From Poindextera sp035294785 (GTDB lineage: Bacteria > Pseudomonadota > Alphaproteobacteria > Caulobacterales > Caulobacteraceae), in assembly GCA_035294785.1 (NCBI GenBank), contig DATGKF010000008.1:1-64000 (forward strand): a DNA stretch of 64,000 nucleotides, in the 5' to 3' direction. The notes below the pieces were generated by a model that did no database searches, was not told where the DNA came from, and saw only the letters and a list, made by a program, of their open reading frames with translations. The stretch's first letter is position 1. Every line of letters begins with the position of its first letter. The position numbers and the translations under genes were made by a program. Positions 1-7,733 of the stretch are shown piece after piece.

Positions 1-506
1 TCGCCGCGGCCGAGGTCGACGACGATGTTGCCGTACTCGACCCGCTTCACCACGCCGTTCACGATCTCGCCGACCCGGTCCTTGAACTCCTCGAACTGGC
101 GCTCGCGCTCGGCGTCGCGCACCTTTCCGGTCACCACCTGGCGGGCCATCTGCGTCTGCACGCGGCCGAACTCGAAAGGCGGCAGGATCTCTTCGTAGGT
201 CTTGCCGACGAAGGCGTCCTTGTCGTCCAGCTTGGCGTCGGCGAGGCTCTTGAACGCGTAGGTGTTCTCGATCGGCTCCTCGTCGTCGACCACGGTGACG
301 ACGCGGGTGATGGTGGTCTCGCCGGTCTTCGGATCGATGTGGACGCGGATGTCGTGCTCGGCGCCGTACCTGGAGCGGGCCGCCTTCTGCACCGCCTCCT
401 CGATCGCCTCGATGACGATCTCTTTCTCGATCGATTTCTCCCGCGCGACCGCGTCGGCGATCTGCAGCAGTTCGAGGCGGTTGGCGGAAATGCCGCTTAG
501 AGCCAT
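1..506 (-). CDS. nusA: Transcription termination/antitermination factor NusA, N-terminal part (runs off the left edge)
   Basis: The first 168 codons are present, reading leftwards from the ATG at 506. They begin MALSGISANRLELLQIADAV, which is the typical NusA N-terminal domain that contacts RNA polymerase. The sequence reaches the start of the S1 RNA-binding domain (VGEIVNGVVKRVEYGNIVVD). NusA modulates pausing, intrinsic termination and antitermination in the cytoplasm. It lies 6 nt downstream of the rimP stop codon in the same orientation, the usual rimP-nusA operon order. The C-terminal KH and acidic repeat regions are outside the window. Confidence 0.95.
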   Translation of the reverse strand, partial: MALSGISANRLELLQIADAVAREKSIEKEIVIEAIEEAVQKAARSRYGAEHDIRVHIDPKTGETTITRVVTVVDDEEPIENTYAFKSLADAKLDDKDAFVGKTYEEILPPFEFGRVQTQMARQVVTGKVRDAERERQFEEFKDRVGEIVNGVVKRVEYGNIVVDLGRG

Positions 507-512
507 GTGGGT

Positions 513-1064
513 CTACTCCGGGTTTGCGTCGGCTGACGCCTGTTCGTGTTCAAGTCGGGCCGCGCGCGCCTCGGCGCCGCGTTTCAGAAGCGCCTCGGTC
601 AGCGACAGCTTGGCGTCGGCGATCCAGGCGAAGGGGATGAGGATGGTCTCGGTTTCGCCGTCCTGATCGATGGCGACGTTGTCGTCTTCGACGCCGGCGA
701 GGACGCCGTGGAAGCGCTTGCGTCCATCCGCCAGCCGGTCGAGCTCGATTTTCGCCTCGAAGCCCTCGAAGGCGGCGAAGTCTTTCAGACGCGTCAGCGG
801 CCGGTCGACGCCGGGGCTCGAGACCTCGAGCGAATAATCGCCCTGGATCGGATCGGCCGCTTCCAGGACGTCGAGCACCGCCCGCGACAGCCGCGCGCAG
901 TCGCTCACGTTCATCTCCCCGGCGGCGTCTTCGGCCATGATCTGCAGCTGGCGCATGCGGCCGCCGCCCATCAGGCGCAGCCGCACCACCTCGTACCCCA
1001 TCGCGTCGGCGATCGGGTCGATGAGCTCGAGAAGCGAGCGGTCTTCGCGTGTCTTGCCGCGCAA
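513..1064 (-). CDS. rimP: Ribosome maturation factor RimP
   Basis: 183-aa protein needed for late 30S subunit maturation. It has the two-domain RimP layout: an N-terminal alpha/beta domain around LIDPIADAMGYEVVRLRLMG, the conserved stretch DYSLEVSSPGVDRPLT near residues 77-92, and a C-terminal SH3-like domain. The start is a TTG with GGAG two bases upstream; no internal ATG precedes the conserved domain, so TTG is the best choice, but the exact start is uncertain. The C-terminal tail (EARAARLEHEQASADANPE) is charged and variable. It is followed 6 nt later by nusA. A terminator-like hairpin with a run of six Ts ends about 15 nt before the start codon. Confidence 0.92.
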   Translation of the reverse strand: MRGKTREDRSLLELIDPIADAMGYEVVRLRLMGGGRMRQLQIMAEDAAGEMNVSDCARLSRAVLDVLEAADPIQGDYSLEVSSPGVDRPLTRLKDFAAFEGFEAKIELDRLADGRKRFHGVLAGVEDDNVAIDQDGETETILIPFAWIADAKLSLTEALLKRGAEARAARLEHEQASADANPE

Positions 1065-1079
1065 GGCTCCAGAACCAAC

Positions 1080-1110
1080 AAAAAAGCGGCTGGCCTTTTG
1101 GGCCGCCGCT
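1080..1110 (-). terminator. Intrinsic terminator or leader attenuator just upstream of rimP
   Basis: Read on the minus strand, AGCGGC/GCCGCT (1085-1090 with 1105-1110) plus GGCC/GGCC (1092-1095 with 1101-1104) form a GC-rich stem with a single bulged base and a 5-nt loop, followed directly by six Ts (1085-1080). This is a textbook Rho-independent terminator. It can end the ahpD-NUDIX transcript, but it sits only about 15 nt before rimP. Any transcript starting upstream (a TATATT hexamer lies near 1152-1157 on the minus strand) must read through it to reach rimP-nusA. Confidence 0.7.
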
Positions 1111-1176
1111 CGAAAGCGCCATCCAGCGCTGACGATCGATTTAGTGAGTTGAATATAGGCGCTCGCCGGGCCTCTG

Positions 1177-1725
1177 TCAGCCCCTTCCGTGACAGGCGGC
1201 CAGCGCGAGCCGCAGGATCGCCGTCTGTTCGCCGCCCAGCGTGGCGAACGCGCGGGCGATCGGCGTCATGCGCGAGCGTGTCTCCCATCCGTCGCGCACG
1301 ATCCGGCGCCGGTCGTGGTCGCTCGCTTCGAGCCGGTAGAGCGGCTGAAAGAAGTGCGGATGCGGATAGGGGTACGCGTGCGGCCTCGGCGTCTCGTGCC
1401 GGAAGTGCAGAGCGCCGAACCGCCGCGCCTCCGAGAACCGCCAGCCGGTCTCCTCGGCGATTTCACGCTCGAGCGTCTGCATCAGGGTCTCGCCCGGCTC
1501 GCGACGGCCGCCGGGGATCACGTGGTCGCCAGGCGGATCGCGCACCACCATGACCCGCCGGCCCTTGAAGAGGACGCCGCGCACCGAGGTCGTCAGGGCG
1601 TCGGGCGTCTCGTCGCCCGTGGCATAGAGGCTGAGGCGCAGGATGTGCTTGTCGCGGCCCCAGACAACGGTGGTCGGCGGCTCGGCCGGCGCGCGGCCGG
1701 AGAGCCAGGCTTCGGCTTCGCTCAA
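1177..1725 (-). CDS. NUDIX hydrolase
   Basis: About 182 aa. A full Nudix box is visible, GGRREPGETLMQTLEREIAE followed by ETGW, matching GX5EX7REUXEEXGU; its glutamates bind the divalent metal used to hydrolyse nucleoside-diphosphate-linked substrates. The substrate cannot be told from sequence. I chose the TTG at 1725 because its TTGA overlaps the ahpD stop codon, a typical coupled start. The open frame continues upstream only as a shadow of ahpD. Co-transcription with ahpD under a likely OxyR-controlled promoter suggests a role in sanitising oxidised nucleotides, but that is inference. Confidence 0.85.
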   Translation of the reverse strand: MSEAEAWLSGRAPAEPPTTVVWGRDKHILRLSLYATGDETPDALTTSVRGVLFKGRRVMVVRDPPGDHVIPGGRREPGETLMQTLEREIAEETGWRFSEARRFGALHFRHETPRPHAYPYPHPHFFQPLYRLEASDHDRRRIVRDGWETRSRMTPIARAFATLGGEQTAILRLALAACHGRG

Positions 1726-2258
1726 GAGGCGGCCGCCGCCTCGCCGGCGACGACGCGCGAGGCGGCGTTCACGACCGAGGCGATGCGCAAGGCCGCCTGG
1801 ATCGCTTGCGGCGACACGCTCCGCTTCTTCAGCTCCTCCTCGTGGGCGTCCATGCAGGCGCCGCAGCCGTTGATCGCCGACACCGCCATCGCCCAAAGCT
1901 CGAAATCGGCCTTGTCGACGCCCGGGTTGCCGATGACCTGCATGCGCAGCCGGGCCGGCAGGCTGCGGTACTCGTCGTTGTGCATGATGTGCAGCGCCCG
2001 ATAGTAGACGTTGTTCATGCCCATGATCGCCGCCGCCGCCCTGGCCGCCTCGCGGGCTTCGTCCGACAGGCCGGCGGCCTTGGCTTCCGCCTCGACCGCC
2101 TTCACGACCGCCGGCGTTCCGATCGCATGCGCCGAGGCCAGGAAGCAGCCCCATTTCTGCTGCGGAGTCAGGGTGTCCTCGCCGGCGAGCACGCCCAGAT
2201 TGAGGGCGATGTCGCGGGCGTAGGCGGGCAGGGATTCACGCAGGGCGTCGAGGCTCAT
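1722..2258 (-). CDS. ahpD: AhpD-like alkyl hydroperoxidase (carboxymuconolactone decarboxylase family)
   Basis: 178-aa cytoplasmic peroxidase-type protein. The redox centre is NGCGACMDAHE, with the CxxC cysteines at C132 and C135, H139 four residues on and a conserved glutamate near E120, as in AhpD. Family members reduce peroxides with electrons delivered through the disulfide. An AAGGAGA ribosome-binding site lies just upstream of the ATG at 2258. The gene is divergent from oxyR, sharing a 107-bp intergenic region with a perfect inverted repeat, and is translationally coupled to the downstream NUDIX gene. This strongly suggests OxyR-dependent induction by peroxide. Confidence 0.92.
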   Translation of the reverse strand: MSLDALRESLPAYARDIALNLGVLAGEDTLTPQQKWGCFLASAHAIGTPAVVKAVEAEAKAAGLSDEAREAARAAAAIMGMNNVYYRALHIMHNDEYRSLPARLRMQVIGNPGVDKADFELWAMAVSAINGCGACMDAHEEELKKRSVSPQAIQAALRIASVVNAASRVVAGEAAAAS

Positions 2259-2318
2259 GAGGTCGGTCTCCTTCGGCGGCTTCCTAGCACCGCGCCGGGC
2301 GCTCACCGCACAGAGTTG

Positions 2319-2346
2319 CTCAATGCATATGGGTATCCGCATTGAG
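2319..2346. promoter_or_regulatory. Candidate OxyR operator between ahpD and oxyR
   Basis: A perfect 8-bp inverted repeat, CTCAATGC (2319-2326) and GCATTGAG (2339-2346), is separated by 12 bp. It lies in the divergent ahpD/oxyR intergenic region, about 60 bp from the ahpD ATG and 20 bp from the oxyR ATG. LysR-type regulators commonly bind such dyads between themselves and the divergent target and repress their own gene. That OxyR binds here is inference from position and symmetry. Confidence 0.65.
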
Positions 2347-2365
2347 TGCGTCTATATAGCCCGAC

Positions 2366-3259
2366 ATGCTCCCGACGCTCCGCCAGCTTCAGTATCTCAA
2401 GCTGCTCGCCGAGCACGGCTCCTTTAGCCGCGCCGCCGAGGCGGCGCACGTGACCCAGCCGACTCTCTCGGCCGGCGTGCAGGAGCTGGAGAAGGTCCTT
2501 GGCGCGCCCGTCGTCGACCGGGCGCGCGCCGGCGTCATCCTCACCGCCGTCGGCGAAGAGGCTGTGGCGCGCGCGTCCGACATCCTCGCCCGCGCCGAAG
2601 ATCTGGTGCAGGCGGCCAAAAGCGCCGGCCAGCCGCTCGCCGGCCGCTTCAGGCTGGGGGTGATCCCGACCATCGCGCCGTTCCTCCTGCCCCGCGCCCT
2701 GCCGGCGCTGCGCGCGCGCTTTCCCAAGCTCAGGCTCTACCTGCGCGAGGAGCAGACCGCCAAACTGATCGCGGCGCTGAGGGCCGGCGCGCTCGACGCG
2801 GCGCTGATCGCGCTTCCGTACGACACGCAGGGGCTGGAGACGGCGCCGGTGGGCGAGGACGAACTGCTCGCCGCGCTTCCGGCCAACCATCCGCTGCTGG
2901 CGGCCGAAACGATCGCGCCCGAGCGGCTGGCCGGCGACGATCTCATCCTGCTCGAGGACGGGCACTGCCTGCGCGAGCACGCGCTGGCCGCCTGCCGGAT
3001 CGACCCGCCGAAGCCGACGGAGGAGGGGATATTCACGGCCACCTCGTTGCCGACGCTGGTGCAGATGGTCGGCTCCGGCCTCGGCGTCTCCTTCCTGCCC
3101 GCCATGGCGGTGGACGCAGGCCTCGCCGATGACGCGCCGATCGCCGTGCGGCGGCTCGCCGCCGACCACACGGCCCGCCAGATCGTCGTCGCCTGGCGCG
3201 CCGGCTCCAGCCGCGGCGTCGAGGGCCGCTTGCTCGCCGAGACGCTGCGCGCCGCTTAG
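2366..3259 (+). CDS. oxyR: Hydrogen peroxide-inducible transcriptional activator OxyR
   Basis: 297-aa LysR-type regulator. The N-terminal winged helix-turn-helix spans about residues 2-60 (GSFSRAAEAAHVTQPTLSAG), followed by a substrate-binding-like regulatory domain from about residue 92. The stretch DGHCLREHALAAC carries C201 and C210 with the spacing of the E. coli OxyR redox pair C199/C208, which form the activating disulfide on peroxide exposure. This is what separates it from generic LysR proteins. It is divergent from ahpD. Its stop overlaps the convergent small gene by 4 bases. Confidence 0.95.
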   Translation: MLPTLRQLQYLKLLAEHGSFSRAAEAAHVTQPTLSAGVQELEKVLGAPVVDRARAGVILTAVGEEAVARASDILARAEDLVQAAKSAGQPLAGRFRLGVIPTIAPFLLPRALPALRARFPKLRLYLREEQTAKLIAALRAGALDAALIALPYDTQGLETAPVGEDELLAALPANHPLLAAETIAPERLAGDDLILLEDGHCLREHALAACRIDPPKPTEEGIFTATSLPTLVQMVGSGLGVSFLPAMAVDAGLADDAPIAVRRLAADHTARQIVVAWRAGSSRGVEGRLLAETLRAA

Positions 3260-3519
3260 CGCCCGCTCGCGGGCCGTGCGACGCCGGGCGCCGGCCCGCC
3301 CAGCTCCTGCCGCCAGGCGCCGGCGCCGAACGCGCTCACGTCCAGCACCAGGCAGCCATCGACGCGCCGGTAGACCGCGTGCAGGCGCCGCGACGCCGGC
3401 TCGACGCCCAGGGGATGCGGCGTCGCCGGGGCGAGCGCTGCGGCTTGTCTGGGCGGGTTCGGCGAACAGGCGGGGGCGGGTTGCGCGACCAGCGCGGCGG
3501 CGAGGATGGCGAAGGGCAT
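3256..3519 (-). CDS. Small hypothetical exported protein
   Basis: 87 aa, not recognised. The N-terminus (MPFAILAAALVAQPAPACSP) is short, hydrophobic and signal-peptide-like, and the cysteine at residue 18 could make it a lipoprotein, although the lipobox is poor. The rest is Pro/Ala-rich with a short ordered-looking segment (RRLHAVYRRVDGCLVLDVSAF). The end overlaps the end of oxyR by 4 bases in convergent orientation. It could be a lineage-specific secreted protein or a spurious high-GC ORF; the signal sequence and compact spacing favour a real gene. Confidence 0.5.
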   Translation of the reverse strand: MPFAILAAALVAQPAPACSPNPPRQAAALAPATPHPLGVEPASRRLHAVYRRVDGCLVLDVSAFGAGAWRQELGGPAPGVARPASGR

Positions 3520-3596
3520 GGCGATCTCTCCCTGGCCGCCAGTCTACCACCGTCCGCGCGCTCGATCGAACAAGAGGCTTGCAATCCGATACGAGT

Positions 3597-3626
3597 TCGA
3601 TATATCTAACTCATCGATATATCTAA
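3597..3626. promoter_or_regulatory. Duplicated operator upstream of the PadR regulator
   Basis: The 13-mer TCGATATATCTAA occurs twice as an exact direct repeat, at 3597-3609 and 3614-3626, with a 17-bp period. Each copy contains the perfect 8-bp palindrome GATATATC (3599-3606 and 3616-3623). The site ends a few bases before the AAGGA ribosome-binding site of the PadR gene. AT-rich dyads of this kind are typical of PadR-family operators, so autoregulation is likely. Confidence 0.75.
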
Positions 3627-3638
3627 GAAGGATCGATT

Positions 3639-4205
3639 ATGCATCGTTTTCACCAACGTTTTCATCGTGAACGCATGGCGCGCCACGGGTTCGGCTGGGC
3701 CGAGCGCGAGGCGCGCGGGTTCGGCCGTCATGGCCGCCGACCCGGCCGCGTGTTCGGCCAGGGCGACCTTAGGCTCGTGCTTCTGAAGTTGATCGCCGAC
3801 AAGCCCAGCCACGGCTACGAGCTGATCAAGGCGGTCGAAGAGGCGGTCGGCGGCGCCTATGCGCCGAGCCCCGGCGTCGTTTATCCGACGCTCACGCTGC
3901 TCGAGGACATGGGCTACGTGCGCCAGCAGCCCGACGCGGACGGCGCCAAGAAGCTCTACGCCATCACGCCGGAAGGCGAGGCGCACCTGGGCGAGCAGGC
4001 CAAGGCCGTCGAGGCGATCTTAGACCGCATGGCCGAGGTGGCCGCCGCCAACCGCGGCCGCAGCGCGCCCCAGGTCCTGCGCGCCATGCAGAACCTCAAC
4101 ACCGCGCTCCGCTATCGTCTCGGCCGCGGGCCGGTCACCGAAGCGCAGGTCCAGGCGATCGCCGCGGCGCTGGACGCCGCCGCCCGCGCGGTCGAGGACG
4201 CCTAA
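3639..4205 (+). CDS. PadR-family transcriptional regulator with a His/Arg-rich N-terminus (YqjI-like)
   Basis: 188 aa. A PadR winged-helix domain occupies about residues 42-120 (LRLVLLKLIADKPSHGYELI, PSPGVVYPTLTLLEDMGYV), followed by a helical C-terminal dimerisation region. Before it lies a 40-residue extension rich in His, Arg and aromatic residues, with histidines at 2, 5, 9, 16 and 30. E. coli YqjI, a Ni/Fe-responsive PadR repressor, carries a similar His-rich N-terminal extension, so metal sensing is plausible but not proven. An AAGGA ribosome-binding site precedes the ATG and a duplicated palindromic operator lies immediately upstream. No metal-related target gene is adjacent, so the regulator may act on itself and on distant genes. 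Confidence 0.82.
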   Translation: MHRFHQRFHRERMARHGFGWAEREARGFGRHGRRPGRVFGQGDLRLVLLKLIADKPSHGYELIKAVEEAVGGAYAPSPGVVYPTLTLLEDMGYVRQQPDADGAKKLYAITPEGEAHLGEQAKAVEAILDRMAEVAAANRGRSAPQVLRAMQNLNTALRYRLGRGPVTEAQVQAIAAALDAAARAVEDA

Positions 4206-4263
4206 GACCCCGCGTCGCGCCCCGGCGTGATTTTTCGCGCCCGCCGGCCTATATGCGCCGGCC

Positions 4264-5100
4264 ATGGGCCGCCCCTTCCTGAAGATGAACGGGCTCGGCA
4301 ACGACTTCGTCGTCGTCGATGCGCGGGACGAGAGCCGCTACGGCGCCTTCGCGCCGGGGCCGGAGACCGTGCGCGCCATCGCCGACCGCGCGGCCGGCGT
4401 CGGCTGCGATCAGCTGATCGCCATCGAGCCCTCGGCGACCGCTGAGGCCTTCGTCCGCTTCTGGAACGCCGATGGCGGCGAAGTCGCCGCCTGCGGCAAC
4501 GGTTCGCGCTGCGTGGGCTGGCTCCTCATGCAGGCGTCGGGGCGTGACGAGGCGGTGTTCGAAACCGCCGCCGGCGCGCTGCGCGCCCGCCGCGCCGGCG
4601 GCGCGATCACCCTCGACATGGGCGCGCCGGGCCTCGGCTGGCGCGACATTCCGCTCGCCGAGGAGATGGACACCAGGGGCGTCGAGCTGCAGGTCGGCCC
4701 GATCGACGACCCCATCCTGCACACGCCCGGCTGCGTCAGCATGGGCAACCCGCACGTGGTCTTTTTCGTCCCCGACGTCGCCGCCGCGCCAGTCCGCGAG
4801 GTCGGGCCGATGATCGAGAACCATCCGCTGTTTCCCGAGCGGACCAACGTCGGGTTTGCGCAGATCCTCGCGCCGGACCGGATACGGCTGCGCGTATGGG
4901 AACGCGGCGTGGGCGAGACGCGCGCCTGCGGCACCGGCGCCTGCGCGGCGCTGGTGGCGGCCTGCCGCCGCGGCCTCGCCGGCCGCGCGGCGAGCGTCGA
5001 ACTGACGGACGGACCGCTGCAGATCGAGTGGCGCGAGGCGGACGATCACGTGCTGATGACCGGCCCGATCGCGGTCGAGTTCGAGGGCCAACTGCCGTGA
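4264..5100 (+). CDS. dapF: Diaminopimelate epimerase DapF
   Basis: 278 aa. It converts LL- to meso-diaminopimelate, the precursor of lysine and of the peptidoglycan cross-link. It has the signature MNGLGNDFVVVD at the N-terminus and both catalytic cysteines in ACGNGSRC (C77) and ACGTGACA (C222), which act as the two acid/base thiols. The length is normal for the family. It begins a head-to-tail chain of five overlapping genes (dapF-mtaB-GFA-ftsY-yciB), and its TGA overlaps the GTG start of mtaB. Confidence 0.97.
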   Translation: MGRPFLKMNGLGNDFVVVDARDESRYGAFAPGPETVRAIADRAAGVGCDQLIAIEPSATAEAFVRFWNADGGEVAACGNGSRCVGWLLMQASGRDEAVFETAAGALRARRAGGAITLDMGAPGLGWRDIPLAEEMDTRGVELQVGPIDDPILHTPGCVSMGNPHVVFFVPDVAAAPVREVGPMIENHPLFPERTNVGFAQILAPDRIRLRVWERGVGETRACGTGACAALVAACRRGLAGRAASVELTDGPLQIEWREADDHVLMTGPIAVEFEGQLP

Positions 5101-6347
5101 GCGCGCTCGAGGTCGTCACCTTCGGCTGCCGCCTGAACGCCTACGAGTCCGAGGTCATCCGTACGCGCGCCACCGAGGCTGGCCTCGCCGAGGCGGTCAT
5201 CGTCAACACGTGCGCCGTCACCGGCGAGGCGGTCCGCCAGGCGCGGCAGTCGATCCGCAAGCTGCGGCGCGAGCGGCCGGGCGCGCGCCTCATCGTCACC
5301 GGCTGCGCCGCGCAGATCGACCCTGCCAGCTTCGCCGACATGCCTGAGGTCGACCTCGTGCTCGGCAACGCCGAGAAGCTCGACGCCGCATCTTACGCAC
5401 CTTGCGCTACGGCCGTGCGCACACGGGTTTCCGACATCTTCTCCGTGCACGAACAGGCCGCGCCGACGGTCTCGCACCGCGCCGGCCGCGCCCGCGCGCA
5501 CGTCGAGATCCAGAACGGCTGCGATCACCGCTGCACGTTCTGCATCATCCCCTTTGGCCGCGGGAACGCGCGCTCGGTCCCCGCCGGCGCGGTGGTCGAG
5601 GCGATCCGTTGTCTGAGCACGGAGGGCTGCCGCGAGGTGGTCCTGACCGGCGTCGACCTCACGTCGTGGGGCGCCGACCTGCCCGGCCGCCCAAGCCTCG
5701 GCCAGCTGGTCCGCCGCATCCTGAAGATGGTCCCGGAGCTCCCGCGCCTCAGGCTCTCTTCCATCGACGCCGCGGAGATCGACGCGGACCTGCTGGCGGC
5801 CTTCGCCGAAGAGGAGAGGCTCGCGCCACACCTGCACCTGTCGCTGCAGGCGGGCGACGACATGATCCTCAAGCGGATGAAGCGCCGCCACAGCCGCGCC
5901 GACGCGCTCGCGCTCATCGCCGCCGTCCGCCAGGTGCGGCCGGAGACGGCCTTCGGCGCCGATCTGATCGCCGGCTTCCCGACGGAAACCCCGGCGATGT
6001 TCGAAAACACCCTCTCACTCGTGGGCGAGGCCGGCCTCGCCTACCTGCACGTCTTCCCCTTCAGCCCGCGGCCAGGGACGCCGGCGGCGCGGATGCCGCA
6101 GCTGGCGCGCGCCGTGATCAAGGCCCGGGCGCAGACGCTGCGCGCGGCGGGCGCGGCCGCGCTCGAGCGGCACCTCGCCGCGCGCATCGGCGCGGCGGTC
6201 GATGGCCTGGTCGAGCGGCCAGGGCGCGCGCGGGCGGCGGACTATACCGAGCTCGCGTTCGCCGGCGACGCCGCCCCGGGCGCTCTCGTCCGCATGATCG
6301 TGACCGGCCACGACGGCGCCCGCGCCACCGCGAGGCTGGCCGCATGA
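5097..6347 (+). CDS. mtaB: tRNA t6A37 methylthiotransferase MtaB
   Basis: 416-aa radical-SAM enzyme that converts t6A to ms2t6A at position 37 of ANN-decoding tRNAs. The N-terminal UPF0004 domain carries the auxiliary cluster cysteines C11, C39 and C70 (TFGCRLN, VNTCAV, VTGCAAQ). The radical-SAM motif CDHRCTFC is at C142/C146/C149. A short TRAM-like C-terminal region follows. The start is the GTG at 5097, whose GTGA overlaps the dapF stop and which begins directly before the conserved SALEVVTFGCRLN; upstream codons in this frame are a dapF shadow. Confidence 0.93.
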   Translation: MSALEVVTFGCRLNAYESEVIRTRATEAGLAEAVIVNTCAVTGEAVRQARQSIRKLRRERPGARLIVTGCAAQIDPASFADMPEVDLVLGNAEKLDAASYAPCATAVRTRVSDIFSVHEQAAPTVSHRAGRARAHVEIQNGCDHRCTFCIIPFGRGNARSVPAGAVVEAIRCLSTEGCREVVLTGVDLTSWGADLPGRPSLGQLVRRILKMVPELPRLRLSSIDAAEIDADLLAAFAEEERLAPHLHLSLQAGDDMILKRMKRRHSRADALALIAAVRQVRPETAFGADLIAGFPTETPAMFENTLSLVGEAGLAYLHVFPFSPRPGTPAARMPQLARAVIKARAQTLRAAGAAALERHLAARIGAAVDGLVERPGRARAADYTELAFAGDAAPGALVRMIVTGHDGARATARLAA

Positions 6348-6802
6348 CGACGCTCGCCGGCGGCTGCCAGTGCGGTGCGGTGCGCTTTGCGCTCGACGAG
6401 CCGCTCGGGCGGGCCTCCATCTGCCACTGCCGCATGTGCCAGAAGGCGATGGGCGGTTTGGTCGGAGCCTTCGTCGGCGGCGAGAACCTGCGCTGGACGC
6501 GGGGCGCGCCGGCCTACTTTCAGAGTTCCAACAAGGTCAGGCGCGGCTTCTGCGCCGCCTGCGGCACGCCGCTGACCTTCGCCTGGATCGGACATGGCGA
6601 GGAGGTCGCGATCCCAGCCTTGGATCACCCGGAGCGCGTTGCTCCGACAATCCAGGTCGGCGTCGAGAGCCGCCTGCCGTGGTTTGAGAGCCTTGCCGGA
6701 CTGCCCGAGCGCAAGCCGGAGGAGGCGCCATGGCTGGCCACCATCGTGTCGCGCCAGCATCCCGACCAAGACACCGACGCCTGGCCGCCCACCGATGGCT
6801 GA
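6344..6802 (+). CDS. GFA/CENP-V-fold zinc protein
   Basis: 152 aa. It has the zinc-binding cysteine pattern of the GFA (glutathione-dependent formaldehyde-activating-like) domain: CQCGAVRF near the start, CHCRMCQ at about residues 27-33 and FCAACGTPL in the middle. Proteins of this fold bind structural and catalytic zinc, and some handle glutathione-formaldehyde adducts, but for short family members like this one no reaction is established. The ATG overlaps the mtaB stop (ATGA), and the 3' end overlaps the ftsY start by 8 bases. Confidence 0.85.
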   Translation: MTTLAGGCQCGAVRFALDEPLGRASICHCRMCQKAMGGLVGAFVGGENLRWTRGAPAYFQSSNKVRRGFCAACGTPLTFAWIGHGEEVAIPALDHPERVAPTIQVGVESRLPWFESLAGLPERKPEEAPWLATIVSRQHPDQDTDAWPPTDG

Positions 6803-7733
6803 GGGGGAGAAGACCGGCTGGCTCCGGCGCCTGACCGACGGGCTGTCGCGCTCGTCCAAGCGGATGACCGAGCAGGTCGCCGCCGTCTTCACCAAGCGCC
6901 CGCTCGACCAGGCGATGCTCGACGAACTGGAGGACATGCTCATCGAAGCCGATCTCGGCCCGAGCGCCGCCGCGCGCATCGCCCAAGCCTTCGGCGTCGC
7001 CCGGTTTGGCCGCGAGGCGGACGAGGTCGAGGTCAAGGAGGCGCTGGCCGAGGCCATCGCCGCCGAGCTAGAGCCGCGCCAGGGCCGCTTCGACGCGCTC
7101 GAGGGCCCGCGCCCCTACGTGGTGCTGTTCGTCGGCGTGAACGGTTCGGGCAAGACGACGACCCTGGGCAAGATCGCCGCCGACCTCACCCGCCGCGGCG
7201 CCAAGGTGCTGGTCGTGGCCGGCGACACCTTCCGCGCCGCCGCCGTGGAGCAGCTGAAGGTCTGGGCCGACCGGGCGCGCGCCGGCTTCATCGCCCGCCC
7301 CGCCGGGGCCGACGCGGCCGGGCTCGCCTTCGACGCGCTGGAGCAGGCGAAGGCGGAGGGCTACGACGTGGTCCTGATCGACACGGCGGGGCGGCTGCAG
7401 AACAAGCAGGGCCTGATGGACGAGCTGCTCAAGATCGTTCGGGTGCTGAAGAAGACCGACCCCGATGCGCCGCACGAGACGCTGCTCGTCCTCGATGCAA
7501 CCGTCGGGCGCAACGCGCTGGCGCAGGAGAACGTCTTCGGCAACACCGCCGGCGTGACCGGCATCGTCATGACCAAGCTCGACGGCACCGCCCGCGGCGG
7601 CGTGCTCGTGCCCGTCGCCCAGGCCTCCGACGCGCCGATCAAGCTGATTTGCGTCGGCGAGGGCGTCGATGACCTGCAGCCATTCGATGCGCGCGCCTTC
7701 TCGCGCACGCTCGTGGGCCTGGACGCCGCGTGA
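6795..7733 (+). CDS. ftsY: Signal recognition particle receptor FtsY
   Basis: 312-aa SRP GTPase that docks ribosome-nascent chain complexes at the inner membrane. After a short charged start comes the N domain (LDQAMLDELEDMLIEADLG). The NG domain follows, with the P-loop GVNGSGKTTTLGK, the insertion-box segment DTFRAAAVEQL, DTAGRLQ and TKLDGTARGG. The long acidic A domain of E. coli FtsY is absent, as is usual in alphaproteobacteria. The ATG at 6795 lies inside the end of the GFA gene, implying translational coupling, and the stop overlaps the yciB GTG. Confidence 0.96.
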   Translation: MAEGEKTGWLRRLTDGLSRSSKRMTEQVAAVFTKRPLDQAMLDELEDMLIEADLGPSAAARIAQAFGVARFGREADEVEVKEALAEAIAAELEPRQGRFDALEGPRPYVVLFVGVNGSGKTTTLGKIAADLTRRGAKVLVVAGDTFRAAAVEQLKVWADRARAGFIARPAGADAAGLAFDALEQAKAEGYDVVLIDTAGRLQNKQGLMDELLKIVRVLKKTDPDAPHETLLVLDATVGRNALAQENVFGNTAGVTGIVMTKLDGTARGGVLVPVAQASDAPIKLICVGEGVDDLQPFDARAFSRTLVGLDAA

